From Antedon mediterranea (lineage: Eukaryota > Echinodermata > Crinoidea > Comatulida > Antedonidae): a DNA stretch of 64,000 bases. The position numbers and the translations under genes were made by a program. The stretch lies in the NCBI RefSeq assembly GCF_964355755.1, contig NC_092674.1:23896001-23960000 (forward strand), read 5' to 3'. This document shows, in pieces, positions 44,901 to 57,381 of this stretch. The notes under the pieces were generated by a model. It saw only the letters and a program-made list of their open reading frames with translations. It ran no database searches and was not told where the DNA came from. How positions within the stretch are numbered: position 1 is the stretch's first letter; each line of letters opens with the position of its first letter.

Positions 44901-47900
44901 GATGCAAATAAAGCATCACCCTCTGAGGTAATAAGAAAAACATTGTTGCAGGGCATCATTTATAAGGAGCGCCTGCGCGACCGCGCTCCTCCGCGCTCCT
45001 CAACAGGCTTCGAGGAGAGCAATTTATCGCGCTCCTTAATTTTCAAAATAGAGCCTAGCTTTTGACAGTGTTGATTTTTCTGTCAAGAGGCCTAAAAACA
45101 CGTGGATTTTTAAAAGTTAAAACCAATCTAGGCCTAGGCTAATAATATATAAGCTAAGTTATAAAGCTACAAGCCTAATGGCAGTCCCTCGTTTTTAAGG
45201 ATCACGAGCGCGATCGCAATCAACAACCTTCGAAAAGGAGAGCAATTCATCGCGCTCCATCTCACAGTGCGAGGTACCAACAAAGGGGATTCCCCTGCCT
45301 GCACGCATTCGATTCAAGGGCGAGTTTACTTCATCGCCTCATAGTGCAACCAGTACGGTGTCATAGAAACACCTCCTTTACAGGAAGATCATGTCCCAAC
45401 CAATAATTTTTCTCTTTATGTTTTTATGGAACGAGTTAATAAAATATATTTAATTTTAAAAGGAAACATTAATATAGGAGGGCCTAAATATAATGTTTAT
45501 TATTTAAAAAAGCTTAGCTGCTGGTTGCTTTAATTATGTCATTTTGAAGATGGATTATTTCTTCGAAAGTTCTAACCAATTTTGGTCACTCAAATCCTCC
45601 TCAAAACATGTGCTGACGTGTGACGTCAGCATCTTCTAGAAGCTCTCTCAGCCCTCCCCTATTGTGCGTGCGCCCATGTGTGACACATGTAAACACGATC
45701 AAATATCTTTCTTAATTATTTTAAAATGACACTTTGTAACTTATTATCAATATTTTAATGGCTGTTGCATGTTAGAATTGTATAATTTATGAATTGCAGG
45801 TAAATACTTTTCAGGTTTTCTGTCTGATTTCTAGGCCAACAAGCTAGGCTAGAAAAGCTAGGCTAAAGGCATATAGTTGGCCAGGACAGGATTCTCCAGG
45901 CTCCTGAAACCCAATCTACCCAGGCAGGCCATAAAAAAAAAATTGGCTTGAGTTTTTTTACTGTAGAATAATACGATCCCCACGGAAAATACTGTGTGTA
46001 AAGGTGGGTGTGGGGGATTTTAGGGGAGAGGTACAGTATACATTTGTTGATATTTGAGGAGAGCGATTTAAAATTTTTGCAAGGAGAGCGAATTGCTCTC
46101 CTCGGTGATTTGAGGAGAGCGATTTGTTGCTCTCCTGGGTTTTGCATACGTGATGCCCTGTTGTTGGTTTTCAGAATTAATTCAATTCTCCTAGGTTGAG
46201 AACTAAAGGACCGAATCATTAAGAGAGGTCTAAAAAACAAATGACCTCTCAACCTATAATTAATTAACTTTTTTTGTAAAAGTTGTTTTCTACAAACCAA
46301 AGTTAGTGATAACTGTGCCCAAGAAACCAACTTACCTGGGTAAATTACTGAGTCTGAACAGGACCTAAGATTGGAATCATTTTTAATGATAGTTGATTGG
46401 TTGGTTGTTTTAGAGGTCTTAGTGATAGAGATCTGTCTAACTTTGAGGAGAAATTGGATGAAAAAGGCTCTACATGCCAGAGATGAAGACTTATTTTATC
46501 TAAAGCTCTGTCTACACCATCAAACTTTATGTGAACAAAATATGATGTGCCCATATGTAGACATGATGATGTCATATCACTGCCATATTTAAGCATATCA
46601 CTACCATATTTGGTATTTCAGGGTTGGATAGAGTCAGTAGAATTCCATCCCAATGCACATGTTCTACTTACAGCTGGAAAAGATCTGAGGTTGAACTTAT
46701 TTCAGGTAACATTATGGTTTCTAACTATGACAATCTAACAACAGGACACTCAGCTTGAATTGCCAAGATAGGAACTTGTAACAGTCCTTTGATCTTATGT
46801 CACAAATACCAACAGTACTGTACTATGTACAAATTCTTTGTGGCGTGGTGTCTATTAACCAAACGTTTTAGGAAGCCAATTGGCCAATCGAAAATCAGTC
46901 AAAAAATTTAGTGGGCATGGATCTGATCATGTCGCAGCTACAGATAAACCCTTTGATCTCCAGAGCTCAGCATCCTGTTAGAATACCTTGAACTAACAAT
47001 GAAATGACATTCACAAAATATTAGGTATAATTTAGGCAGACTAATTCTAAGCTTAGGTCATTGCAATCCAGCCCAGATTGTTGTGTGTCCAATCTGTGTC
47101 GCCTTAAAAAGTATTGACCAATGGCACTGACATTTTTAAGTATGTTGATATTTTTATTAGGTTGACGGTAAAAACAACCCTAAAATTCAGAGCGTGTTTA
47201 TGGAGAAGTTTCCAATAATGACGGCGCACTTCTCTGCAAATGGCGAGGAGGTCATCATGAGTGCAAAAAGCAAATGGTTTTATGTTTATGATATGATTGC
47301 TGGTAAAATTATCCACATTCCATATATAAGAGGTAAGAAAGACTAGTTTGAAGTTCATCACTGTTAAAACTTTATTAGCAAACACTATGCTACGATATTG
47401 ACATAATGCCGATCAATGAGCCCAGCTTGTCAAAGATTATGTAGCAAGATGGTCATCTTGTGTGAAATACATTTACTAATACTAATGACCCAAGTATAAT
47501 TCCATGCTTGAGTATAATTCCACCCCCTAATTTAGGCTAAATATGGACATAAGACTTTGCTTAAGTCCTTTGTAGCAATTCAAATATAATTCCACTGCTT
47601 AATTGCTTATTGAAATCCCTGGTAAACTGTATTTTGTAATATACAGTACTGTTTAAATCTCAATCATTTTATATAGTTTTTGTAGGTAGAATTAAATAAT
47701 GATGTTTTATTTTATCTTCCTCACAGGTATTCAGGAACGAAAGTTAGAAAAGTTTGAGGTGTCACCTGATGGCCAGTACTTGGCATTTCTTGGTAGCTAT
47801 GGGCAAATTTATTTACTGTCGGCTAAGGTAGATATACTATAATATTTTAATTTTTGTCCTAACAATTATCAAGTATCAAAGTTTCAAAGGACATTCAATA

Positions 47901-50660
47901 GACATTTAACATTTTGTTCTTTTCAGACAAAAGAGTGGATATCTACATTGAAAATGAATGGATCTGCAGAAGCAGTTGCATTCTCAAAGGATGGGAAAAC
48001 ACTTTACTCCACAGGAGGTAATCAAATGATCAAAATTGTATAAATACTATACAACAAATCTGTATATTGTTTAAGAAATGGAAACAAGGAATGCATTGTG
48101 GGATTTAATCGTTCAATGAATCTTGTCAATACAAGCCCATAGACCCCCTATTTCCTAAAGTGCCTTTTTCAAACTAGAGACTCACTGATGAATATTGTTT
48201 TGGCCGTCCTACCTAGTCAGCAATTTCACCACTAATACTAAAAAAATCTTTACTAAACTGATCTCTTTGCGTCCCGATACACCCACCTTTTTCTGTTGAG
48301 CCTCTAGGAACATGGTAGGAGCACAAAAAGAACCCCCTATCCTGCCCATTTTAATATTTACATTCTCGTTTTTATTCACAGACGATGGTCAGATTTATAT
48401 TTGGAATTTGCAGAGTAGGACATGTCAGCATCGCTTTGTTGATGATGGCTGTGTGAAGGGGACAAGTATAGCTGTGTCACCAAATAATATGTATTTAGCT
48501 TGTGGGTAAGTATACAGTAAAACAGGCCTGGCAGCTCACCTGTTTCTCTCAGGTGACACCCAATTTAAATAATATTGGGTTGAAATTTTGATTTTTATTT
48601 GATACTACAAGGTTTTTACAGTGAGGTTCATTTTTCCACAAAAGAGGCAAAAATCTTCATGAGCTAGACTAGGCATATATACCATCACTTCTGCTACTTT
48701 TCTATAGTTGAAAAAGGCACTTCAGGCAAAAAGAGGTGTTGTTTGAACCCTACATGCTTGCCAGATGAACATTTGCAATCTTTTTTACCGGTTGAAAATT
48801 ACATGCAGCTCATTTAATAAATTATGAATTAAGAAAATAAATTAATGAATTAGAGAAAAAATTAAATTTTAATTTCTCTTCTGAACTTGATTAGTTTTAA
48901 CTATTTTTAGCCCTTTCCTGTGATATATTATGTTTTATATATGTTACTTTATGTCTTGACAATTTAATCTTAAAGTTTAGAGCATCTAACTGAATTTGAC
49001 CACATGCACTTATGACCTACTGATGATGAAAGTTGATCAAAATCTAGTCACCTGATTAAATTGTAATAGGGTCCATGATGCAGGAATTCCTGTGAGAAAA
49101 TGGCTTCATAGTAACAAACCTTTTATTTTTTAGATCATACAGTGGAGTTGTAAATATCTATGACCATCATGATTGTTTATCGAAGACAAGACCAAAACCA
49201 AGCAAAGCTATTAAAAATTTAACAACACCAACTTCTAAGGTTTTATTTAATTCAACCAATGAGATTCTCTCTATTGCCTCAAGTGCTGTTAATAAGGCCA
49301 TCCGATTGGTAAGTTTTTATGGTTGTCTTTACAGTACTATTTTAAATGATCAAATTACCGTAGTCAGTGCTGATCTTATATAATTTTTTGACAGACAGCA
49401 GTGCAATTATTCAAACGTGGCACTTCGTATTCAAATGTGGCACTACTTATTCAAATGTGGCACTACTTATTTGAATGTGGCACTACTTATTCGAATGTCG
49501 CACTACGTATTCAAATGTGGCACTACGTATTTGAATGTGGCACAATGTATTTGAATGTGGCACTACTTATTCAAATGTGGCACCACTCAAATTTAGTAGA
49601 ATATAATATAGTATTTAAATGTGATGCTACATATTCAAATGTAGCACTACTTTTTTTTCAAATGTTGCACTACTTATTTAAATGTTGAACCATGGAGAAA
49701 TAAGTTATTTCTCCATGGTTGAACTAATTCAAATTTGGTGCTACTTATTCAAATCTGCCACTACTAATTCAAATGCATTCAATTCAAATTTGTGGCACTA
49801 CATATACAATACGGCACTACTTATTCAAATACGGCACTACTTATTCAAATGCATTCAATTCAAATTTCTTTTCTTTAGGTCCATCTACCTTCATATTCAG
49901 TATTTTCAAATTTCCCTGAGCTAAATGATTTGACAGGACGAGTGAACTCCTTAGATTTTTCACCAAGAAGTGGGTTTTTAACCCTTGGAAACAACAAAGG
50001 TCAAGCACTACTATACAGGTAACTGGACTTTTGTTTGTTGTGACCTTTTTGAAAAACCGGACACCCTTTGACTGACCCGAAATGTCCAGTTACACCTCCA
50101 GTCTGAATATCCTACAGCAGAGGTCCTAACTTGACAAAATGAAATATCTGGAAACTTTGTTATAGCATAGCCAAACACTAGAGGGTGCTATTTAAACAAT
50201 CTTAAGCATCAAACAAGAGAGGGTGCTATTTAAACAATTTAAGGCATCAGTATTATGACAGTAAACAATGGTTATGATTATGTCAGCCATTTTACAGGCA
50301 TGTAAAAGGTGGAAAATGTGTTTTTTTTTAAACTTTGGTTATCAAGCAAGAGCCTATTAGTAGATAATTTTGTCCATGTCCAAAAGAATCTGGAGAAATT
50401 ACACTTAGTGGGAGTCAGGACCCAACATTTTGTGAAATTTCTGCTATTGTTCGGAGACTTGGGAAATTTATACTGTGTTGATAGGTGGCATTCCATAGAC
50501 ATACCAATACACCTAATATGCTGTGAATATAATCTATTTAATGTTTGCCATTAACACTATCTATTGTCTTTTTAGAATAAATGTTCAGCCACTTACATTT
50601 TTGTTTATATAATTTTTGTATTTTATTTTTATTAGGTTGAAGCATTTTTCTGAATCTTAA
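41906..50660 (+). CDS. UTP18: UTP18, U3 snoRNP / SSU processome WD-repeat protein (complete)
   Basis: Thirteen exons: 41906-42214, 42624-42733, 43705-43800, 44234-44307, 44785-44927, 46622-46705, 47161-47332, 47727-47827, 47927-48017, 48382-48505, 49134-49308, 49879-50018, 50636-50660 (TAA). All are GT-AG and in phase, 547 residues against about 556 in human. It is a nucleolar component of the UTP-B part of the SSU processome, needed for early 18S rRNA cleavages. The N-terminal half is charged (KRAERMLEKVVFGGE, an acidic run near residues 198-212, RTGDYLASSKSLTKGF). Exons 6-12 form the WD beta-propeller: GWIESVEFHPNAHVLLTAGK, VDGKNNPKIQ, FEVSPDGQYLAFLGSYGQIY, DDGQIYIWNLQSRTCQHRFV, then VNSLDFSPRSGFLTLGNNKG. 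Elements sit in introns 2 and 5 and a 21-bp array in intron 11. The last exon encodes only eight residues. Confidence 0.97.
42741..42894. mobile_element. Element C MITE, complete copy
   Basis: CAGGGAATAATTTCGCCAGT at the left and AAATTTTTCCCTG at the right, 154 bp, with ATGTT duplicated on both sides. It is inserted seven bases after UTP18 exon 2. A second, interrupted copy is at 56190-57493. Confidence 0.85.
43004..43150. mobile_element. M1 palindromic MITE, copy 5
   Basis: CTCTTTCTACACTATCAAAC at the left, GATAGTGTAGCATAA at the right; internal ATATATGGACACGATGATGT. In UTP18 intron 2. Confidence 0.75.
44949..46160. mobile_element. Element B, 1.2 kb, CAGGGCATCA ends
   Basis: Ends CAGGGCATCA and TGATGCCCTG, with TTG (possibly TTGTTG) duplicated outside. 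Subterminal GAGGAGAGCGATTT-type motifs repeat several times near both ends. No transposase. Short TSD and CA-starting ends resemble the CMC (EnSpm/CACTA-like) group, but that is tentative. It lies in UTP18 intron 5. 45228-46160 recurs inverted at 56414-57349. Confidence 0.85.
46501..46613. mobile_element. M1 MITE, copy 6 (truncated at the splice acceptor)
   Basis: TAAAGCTCTGTCTACACCAT at the left; it breaks off after CACTACCATATTTGG, eight bases before UTP18 exon 6, so the right terminal repeat is missing. Confidence 0.75.
49404..49866. repeat. 21-bp tandem array, decaying
   Basis: The unit ATTCAAATGTGGCACTACTT(A) is regular at 49404-49590 and then degenerates towards UTP18 exon 12. The open frame through it is an artefact of the 21-bp period. 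Confidence 0.9.
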
Positions 50661-52415
50661 CTTACGTGGCACTTTGACAGTATTAGTTGAAATGCAAATT
50701 GCATTTCATAAAAGTATTGGTTCTAAAAGTAAAGAAATCAACTGTGTACAACTAAGTGTGGATTCACATTAGCGGCAAATGGAATGCTGTGAAATAAACA
50801 TTTTGAAGACCATGATCATAATGATGTTATGCATGTGAACGGATATAAGAACTGAACTGCAAGAGTTTTATGATATTTTCGCTGTTTGCCGGCCTCCTAC
50901 CAATAAAGCCAAAAAATTTGTTGGGGACACATATGTCATGTTTTGGAAGGGCCTGTAGCCATATTCACCAATCATACTTAAGTGAGATATTCATTTAACT
51001 CAATAAATATTTAGTATTTCACTTAAATTGTGTATTGACTTAGATAGGATATTTTTATTTAAGGCCATGTTCCTTAGCCTAGGTGTGATTGGTGAATATG
51101 GCCACAGGCATACTACTGTTTACTATAGATGCTGATATCCAAGTTTTTTTAATAGTGCCCTTTATGATTTGGCTGCATTCGCTTGATATTTCATTTTTTA
51201 AAGCTGGGACCATCTTCAAGCTTTAAGTTAAATTAAATATTAATTATGGAAACAGAAATTCAGGATTTTTCAAACGGGGGGTGCTAAGTAACAAAATAAT
51301 ATTAATAGTCTGTAAAAAATAGATATCAAAAAGTAGTTCATAATGTCATTTCAGCTGTGAAAAGGGAGAACATTTCTTCTGAGTAGTGCTACCCCCTGAA
51401 TCCTCCTGGTAACATATATCAATCATGTAGACCTAAAATTATTACCATTCCTTTTCAATTCAAAATAACTGAAACACAAAATATAAACATAAATACAGTT
51501 TAAAGTAATGCACAATATAAAGTTGTTTAGAAATGTACTGTATTAGACACGCCTTTTATTTAAAAGTGGCGTAAGTATTTTGTGTAGAATAAAAATACCA
51601 CAACCATTTTAAAGTAAAAGTTCTTTTGTTTTAAATTGTGTATACTCTTTTTTTTTAAACTTTCTTTTCCAATTCCTGTATGTTCATAACATTGTTGTGT
51701 ATACTGTACAGTACATACATGTCTGGGATGTAAAGTAAATTGAGTAGGCTTGATGGACTAAAATGTTATTGAAATTGTCTTTTTTAATTGTTTATTTATT
51801 CTTTATTGTATAACAAGCCATATGTCCAAGTCCATAGTATTAGCAAGGACATAAAACAGTGAAATCCCAACAATTTGTAAAATAATGCGTTGACGTGCAC
51901 AGCGCATTTTTTCTGAAGTTTCTCAATTTGTTTTTAAAATTTGAATCATATTTAATGATGATATCTGTATACAACAAACTCCAAAGAAATTAAATAAAGC
52001 CATATATATTGTACTACTGTATGCAAATGATATATAGATAAAACTTTGTTTTCAGTCCACATTGAAGTTGATTTCTGAAAATGAACCATTTTAAAATATA
52101 TTATCACAATGACAAACCTTAGCTTTTTATTGGATCATATGTTCTTATTTGTTTTAACTTGTTCTTATAATGTTTTCTTATTGACGATCTATGTATTACA
52201 ATTAGTCACATGGGGTTGGAGGTAGTTTTACCCGTTTCTGAAATGGAAGATCCCATAATAACACAGCCCGTTGCGTAATACAGTGTTATGTGGGCGTCGT
52301 CGTAGGAATGCGTTAGCCAGGTTTAAATGAAAGGACGTGGTCCTGGCACTACATTAAATACCTTTTCGTTTAGTAAGGCTCCAATTAGCCTTTTTTGAAA
52401 ATAGAAATAACCACG
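50661..52415. other. UTP18 3' region and upstream of the BK-beta-like gene
   Basis: No gene seen. AATAAA near 50899 is a plausible UTP18 poly(A) site. A MITE sits at 50951-51109 and the rest is AT-rich unique sequence. Confidence 0.5.
50951..51109. mobile_element. MITE with GCCTGTAGCCATATTCACCA ends
   Basis: Left GCCTGTAGCCATATTCACCA, right inverse TGGTGAATATGGCCACAGGC; the inner arms share TTAAGTGAGATATTC-like sequence. Confidence 0.85.
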
Positions 52416-53761
52416 ATGGGTACGCGCTCATCATTTCTCTACAAATTAGCGATTGGAACTACAGCATCAGTGACATTGATAATCCTTATTGTAATGAGTT
52501 TTGTCTATGTCCACCCATACCGTAAAACGAAGGATTTTGAACCCACTACTTGCAAAGTGAAGGTACATGATATTAAGATCCAGGAAAATAAAGAATGTAA
52601 TTGTTACACTACCAGTGAATCAAGTGATTATGAGACGTATTGTGACTACGGTGATTTTGAATGTCTGAAAATATTTGTGAGTTTTTTGGACAGTCGTCGT
52701 CGAAATAGAACGGCAATGCTGTATACAACGGATAAACAATATCGAAGTGATAAAGAAGTAAGTATAAAGGCCTCACCTCATTATTCAATAATGATTAAGG
52801 TCAGGGGTTAAGGTCGTAGCCTTTTACTTAACTGCGATGAAGTGTTACACAATTGTAAAGCTCACTCATCAGATTGCTGCGAACTTCCCACCCCTACTGT
52901 GAAGTAGACGATGCCGACTGTCTAAAGAATTTGGCCGTGACCTAATATGAATATTCAAAATATTATATAAACTGGTATCCATTTACACGATAAAGTATAT
53001 GATACTAATAGAACACTATAGGAACCGAAGACATTTCGGTCGCGATCCCTGATTGATCCTCATTAAATTATATTTATTGTGATGTGTAACAATTAAGTAA
53101 CTCAAGTTGTCTAGCTAATTTGCATGACCCGCCCCTGTACGACGTGACGTAACTCATTATGTAAACGCACAACGAGCCAATGTGGGATTCACAGGCAAAA
53201 GCCCAAAGCCAGGCTATGAGCGCTCATTGGCTAAACACAGGGGGCCCCGGGGTTAATGGGCCACCTGAGCAGTGCCCAGAAGAGAGGCATTAGAATACGT
53301 CAAAAATATTAAAAACGCACGAGGCCTCACAGCGTTGAAGGGCCACTTGGGGTTCCTAAACAAGGAGGCCACAGAAAAGCCCCGGTTTTTCGTCTACTGA
53401 ATTTGTGAAAAAATACAATGTGCTGTTGTCAATAATACATCTTTTGTTTTAAAAAATACTAATCTCCTAAATTGTTGTTTATTCACAACAGTGCACCTAT
53501 CCGGTATGTGACACCTACGACCCAGAACACGTGTACGTATTGTCGGGCAAGTATGTAGAGGATCAGGACTACCTCGACTTCCGTGACAAGTACACAGTCC
53601 CAGGCACCAACATTCCTTGCTTTTACAATCCTGAACTCGGAGAAGCCATAATGGAGCGGCTAATTACCCGGGAAGATGCGATAGCCAGCACAGTGGCAAC
53701 AGTAGCCACGGGTACCTTCATTATTCTAATACTGTTACTCTGTTTGATTAGATCGACTTAG
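52416..53761 (+). CDS. BK-type K+ channel beta-subunit-like two-TM protein
   Basis: Two exons: 52416-52757 (ATG) and 53492-53761 (TAG), phase 0, 203 residues. Short N-terminus, TM1 at about residues 11-33 (ASVTLIILIVMSFVYV), a Cys-rich extracellular loop (TCKVKV, CNCYTTSESS, YCDYGDFECL, CTYPVCD, IPCFYNPE), then TM2 at about 177-200 (TGTFIILILLLCLI). Topology, length and the CTYPVC...PCFYNPE spacing resemble KCNMB proteins, which tune calcium sensitivity and gating of Slo1 channels. Insect TipE-like sodium-channel subunits share this layout and are the main alternative. The start is the ATG at MGTRSSF; an in-frame TTG upstream is not used. AATAAA at 54166 and 54983. Confidence 0.65.
53215..53390. 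mobile_element. hAT-like MITE relative of 30967-31146
   Basis: Shares CAGGGGGCCCCGG, GGCATTAGAATACGTC and GGCCACTTGGGGTTCCTAAA with the first copy. In the intron of the two-TM gene; ends are eroded. Confidence 0.55.
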
Positions 53762-53893
53762 GCACTATTCGTAATATATTAAAAGTGAGAACAGGACTCC
53801 ATGACGTCACTGATACGCGTCAGATGGCAGGACTTTAACGTCACCCCGTATGACGTCATGTGGATGGGAGGACTTCGACGTCACCACCGAGTT

Positions 53894-54079
53894 AAGGGTC
53901 TTTCACACCTGTTCCGGCACGGTTCCAGTCCGGCGCCGGAAAATCCAATCGAACGTCAATGTTTCGATTTTACGCGGCTACTACGCGCATATCGATTGGT
54001 GCATAGCCGCGTGAAAACGAAACATTGATGTTCGATTCGCCGGACCGGAACCGTGCCGGAACAGGTGTGAAAGACCCTT
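53894..54079. mobile_element. Palindromic MITE, AAGGGTCTTTCACACC ends
   Basis: AAGGGTCTTTCACACCTGTT at the left and its inverse at the right; arms of about 85 bp are nearly self-complementary (CCGGCACGGTTCC / GGAACCGTGCCGG). It lies just 3' of the two-TM gene, perhaps in its UTR. Confidence 0.9.
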
Positions 54080-54436
54080 TACACATCGACATAATGGTTG
54101 GTCTCCCTTGGACGGCGCAAGTTGCTCCCTTGGACACCGCATGGGTTGTGTGGACCACCACCACAAATAAAAGCCTGACCAACTTTGATACCACTGGATA
54201 GATACATTACAATAAAAATATTAATTTATATATTACTAATAACGGGTAATTTTAGTGTGAGATTCTTATAAAGTCAAAACAGTTCGACATGACGGGTAGA
54301 TTGTGGTTGTATTTAATCTTTTGATTATTATAATGATGACGTGAATGTCAAAAAATTAAATATTTTAGAAACACCTGGTCCCATGAGAAGTAAAATGTCC
54401 ACAATGAACCAAGACAACAGGGTATACCTCCGGGTT

Positions 54437-54626
54437 TAAGGCCAATTTGCACAGACGAGCGGTAACAGTAAGCGGAAAACCGCGTAGTTTCTCCCACGTA
54501 GAATCTGTATCTATCCTGAGCGGAAACAACCCGTCGCTCCGCGTTGTGTGTAAATCGTCATAAGGAATAACTTTCTATATTTTTTATTTCACCGTTACCG
54601 CTCGTCGTCTGTGTAATTTGGCCTTA
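54437..54626. mobile_element. MITE with TAAGGCCAATTT ends
   Basis: TAAGGCCAATTTGCACAGAC with GAGCGGTAAC at the left, and GTTACCGCTCGTCGTCTGTG then AATTTGGCCTTA at the right. A left-end relative is at 44523-44610 in UTP18 intron 4 (AAAGGCCAATTTACACAGAC). Confidence 0.85.
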
Positions 54627-56189
54627 CACGTTATTATAGCATTTTGCAACACATTTTTTCCCTAATCCTGTATAGGGCGGCGCGTTTCATTAAAATTTAA
54701 TATATTTTTGAGGTGCATAATCATAGTTATAGTAACCAGATTATTGTAAATGACAACGGTTGTACAGTCTGTATAATATTGTTATGCACAATATTATGAA
54801 TATTTGTACAAACGGTCACGCATCGTATGTGAATTGTTCCCGACTTTTGTGTGCGATGATGCGAATCAACCTTCTTCTACAGATTTCTAAATAACAATAA
54901 TAGCACACATCAGTTTTTGTATTTATATAAAAACATGTATACGGTGTATATAATATAAATGTATATTTTTATATGTTGTCAAAATAAAGTTATATGGAAT
55001 CTATAGGTGCATGTTTACATTACTATAGGCCTACTTCATCATCGGTAGTGGAGCTGAGTCCCGACTGGATGACAGTTTCTCAGAAAAGTGATCCGTAATT
55101 GTTGTCCGAACATATTGAGGCCTACGGTACATTAGTCCGGATGTGATAATACGCTTTATCAGCAGATTGTGAAGTATAATGCCACTTTATCAGTGCACAT
55201 CTTGCAAATTAAAAAATACCTAAAATGAGGGAAAGAAAAATTAATACTAAAATATTTGTCATGTTTGATTGGGGACTTTCGTGCTCAAATTCAATGAGCT
55301 CTTTTGCATAATTACTCAACGTTCAATCTGATCATATAGTCCGTGGAGAGGACGTGTAGAAAGAAGTCGCGCAGACCTGGGACAAATTACTGTTTTGTGA
55401 TACGACTTGCTGGTAATATGGCCATTAAAAATTTTTTCCAGTAATTTTTGTCACCAGTTTGCTCAGGTTAAACACTTACCGATAATGATCTTTTAGGATT
55501 AATGATATTTGTTATCAGTGTTCTCTCTTAGCCGTTCATTAATAAATCATGTCCAACAAAATGAGCATGCCCAGTCCGAGTTTACAAATTTCCATGATTT
55601 CTGTCACAAGCCGTAGATAGTTTCCTAATTCTTCGTTCGTCCTCTCGAATAAGCGCGGCGCAGAAATATACTCTTACGCCACCATTGTTATTGAATTTTG
55701 CTGTGGAGTACAAAAATAATTCAGCGGGAAAATAAACATCGAACAAACAACCCTGGAATTTTGTAATCATCATGGCTCGCTGATTCTAGGCCTATCGAGA
55801 TTTTGCAAGCTTATTCTTGTTTTAACTGGTTAAATCACGATTTATGATTATATATATGCAGGTAAATTATTACTGGTTCAAACACCTTTATCATTGGTAG
55901 TTTTGTTGTATGACTTGTGAAAATATTGAAAATCTTTTGCTTAGTTTTATTTGTTTCCGCGTGTGTTCACATTATTTATACATTATTGGTCGGTTTTGTT
56001 GGTGAAGAAGTGTGTTCCGTGCGCGTGTGCATGTGTCAAGAAACCCAAACAACGCTCTTTGGGTCATCATCAGGCCTAGAGCTAAGCTGCTGCTGTTTGA
56101 CTTTGTTTGTGGTGCATTGTGTGCTGTAGTTAATAATATAAGGCTAAGCTCTAATGTATGAACAGGTGGGATAATATTTTTAGTAGTGT
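54627..56189. other. Intergenic, nothing recognised
   Basis: AT-rich, no coding exon or RNA gene seen. A poly(A)-type AATAAA at 54983 may belong to the gene upstream. Confidence 0.4.
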
Positions 56190-56261
56190 CAGGGAATAAT
56201 TTCGCCAGTGTAGCATAGCAAAAAGCTATACAAAACAACCTTTTTGCTACACATTTCTACA

Positions 56262-57381
56262 GGATTAGGCCAAGTTGAGCCGCCGACAAGTTGAGCCGCC
56301 GCCAGAAAAACGTTCTTTTCTATGAAACGCCAAATGCTTACTTTCGCCGGTGCTCGTTTCTATTTAATAGAAGTTCTATTTATATTAATTATTAGATATA
56401 ACGATGTATATTCCAGGGCATCACGTATGCAAAACCCAGGAGAGCAACAAATCGCTCTCCTCAAATCACCGAGGAGAGCAATTCGCTCTCCTTGCAAAAA
56501 TTTTAAATCGCTCTCCTCAAATATCAACAAATGTATACTGTACCTCTCCCCTAAAATCCCCCACACCCACCTTTACACACAGTATTTTCCGTGGGGATCG
56601 TATTATTCTACAGTAAAAAAACTCAAGCCAATTTTTTTTTTATGGCCTGCCTGGGTAGATTGGGTTTCAGGAGCCTGGAGAATCCTGTCCTGGCCAACTA
56701 TATGCCTTTAGCCTAGCTTTTCTAGCCTAGCTTGTTGGCCTAGAAATCAGACAGAAAACCTGAAAAGTATTTACCTGCAATTCATAAATTATACAATTCT
56801 AACATGCAACAGCCATTAAAATATTGATAATAAGTTACAAAGTGTCATTTTAAAATAATTAAGAAAGATATTTGATCGTGTTTACATGTGTCACACATGG
56901 GCGCACGCACAATAGGGGAGGGCTGAGAGAGCTTCTAGAAGATGCTGACGTCACACGTCAGCACATGTTTTGAGGAGGATTTGAGTGACCAAAATTGGTT
57001 AGAACTTTCGAAGAAATAATCCATCTTCAAAATGACATAATTAAAGCAACCAGCAGCTAAGCTTTTTTAAATAATAAACATTATATTTAGGCCCTCCTAT
57101 ATTAATGTTTCCTTTTAAAATTAAATATATTTTATTAACTCGTTCCATAAAAACATAAAGAGAAAAATTATTGGTTGGGACATGATCTTCCTGTAAAGGA
57201 GGTGTTTCTATGACACCGTACTGGTTGCACTATGAGGCGATGAAGTAAACTCGCCCTTGAATCGAATGCGTGCAGGCAGGGGAATCCCCTTTGTTGGTAC
57301 CTCGCACTGTGAGATGGAGCGCGATGAATTGCTCTCCTGTTCGAAGGCTCAACTTGTCGGCGGCCCAACCGGTCATATCCC
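56262..57381. mobile_element. Element A, copy 2, nested in element C
   Basis: Same ends as 14571-15206 (GGATTAGGCCAAGTTGAGCC ... GGTCATATCCC) with a 9-bp duplication ATTTCTACA. Its interior is replaced by a reversed element B. Confidence 0.85.
56414..57349. mobile_element. Element B, inverted and truncated, nested in element A
   Basis: CAGGGCATCACGTATGCAAA at the left, then nearly identical for 0.93 kb to the reverse complement of 45228-46160. It stops at TTCGAAG, where element A resumes with GCTCAACTTGTCGG. The other terminus of B is absent. Confidence 0.9.

Noticed and set aside
45863-46330. 155-codon minus-strand frame, also present at 56322-56711
   Set aside because: Lies inside element B in both places; no similarity to a transposase, and it ends at arbitrary points of the element.
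49401-49924. Open frames with MWHYLFEC-type repeats before UTP18 exon 12
   Set aside because: Created by the 21-bp intronic array; the true exon begins at 49879 in the UTP18 frame.
54020-54194. Possible extra exon after the two-TM gene
   Set aside because: The frame lies in the right arm of a palindromic MITE.
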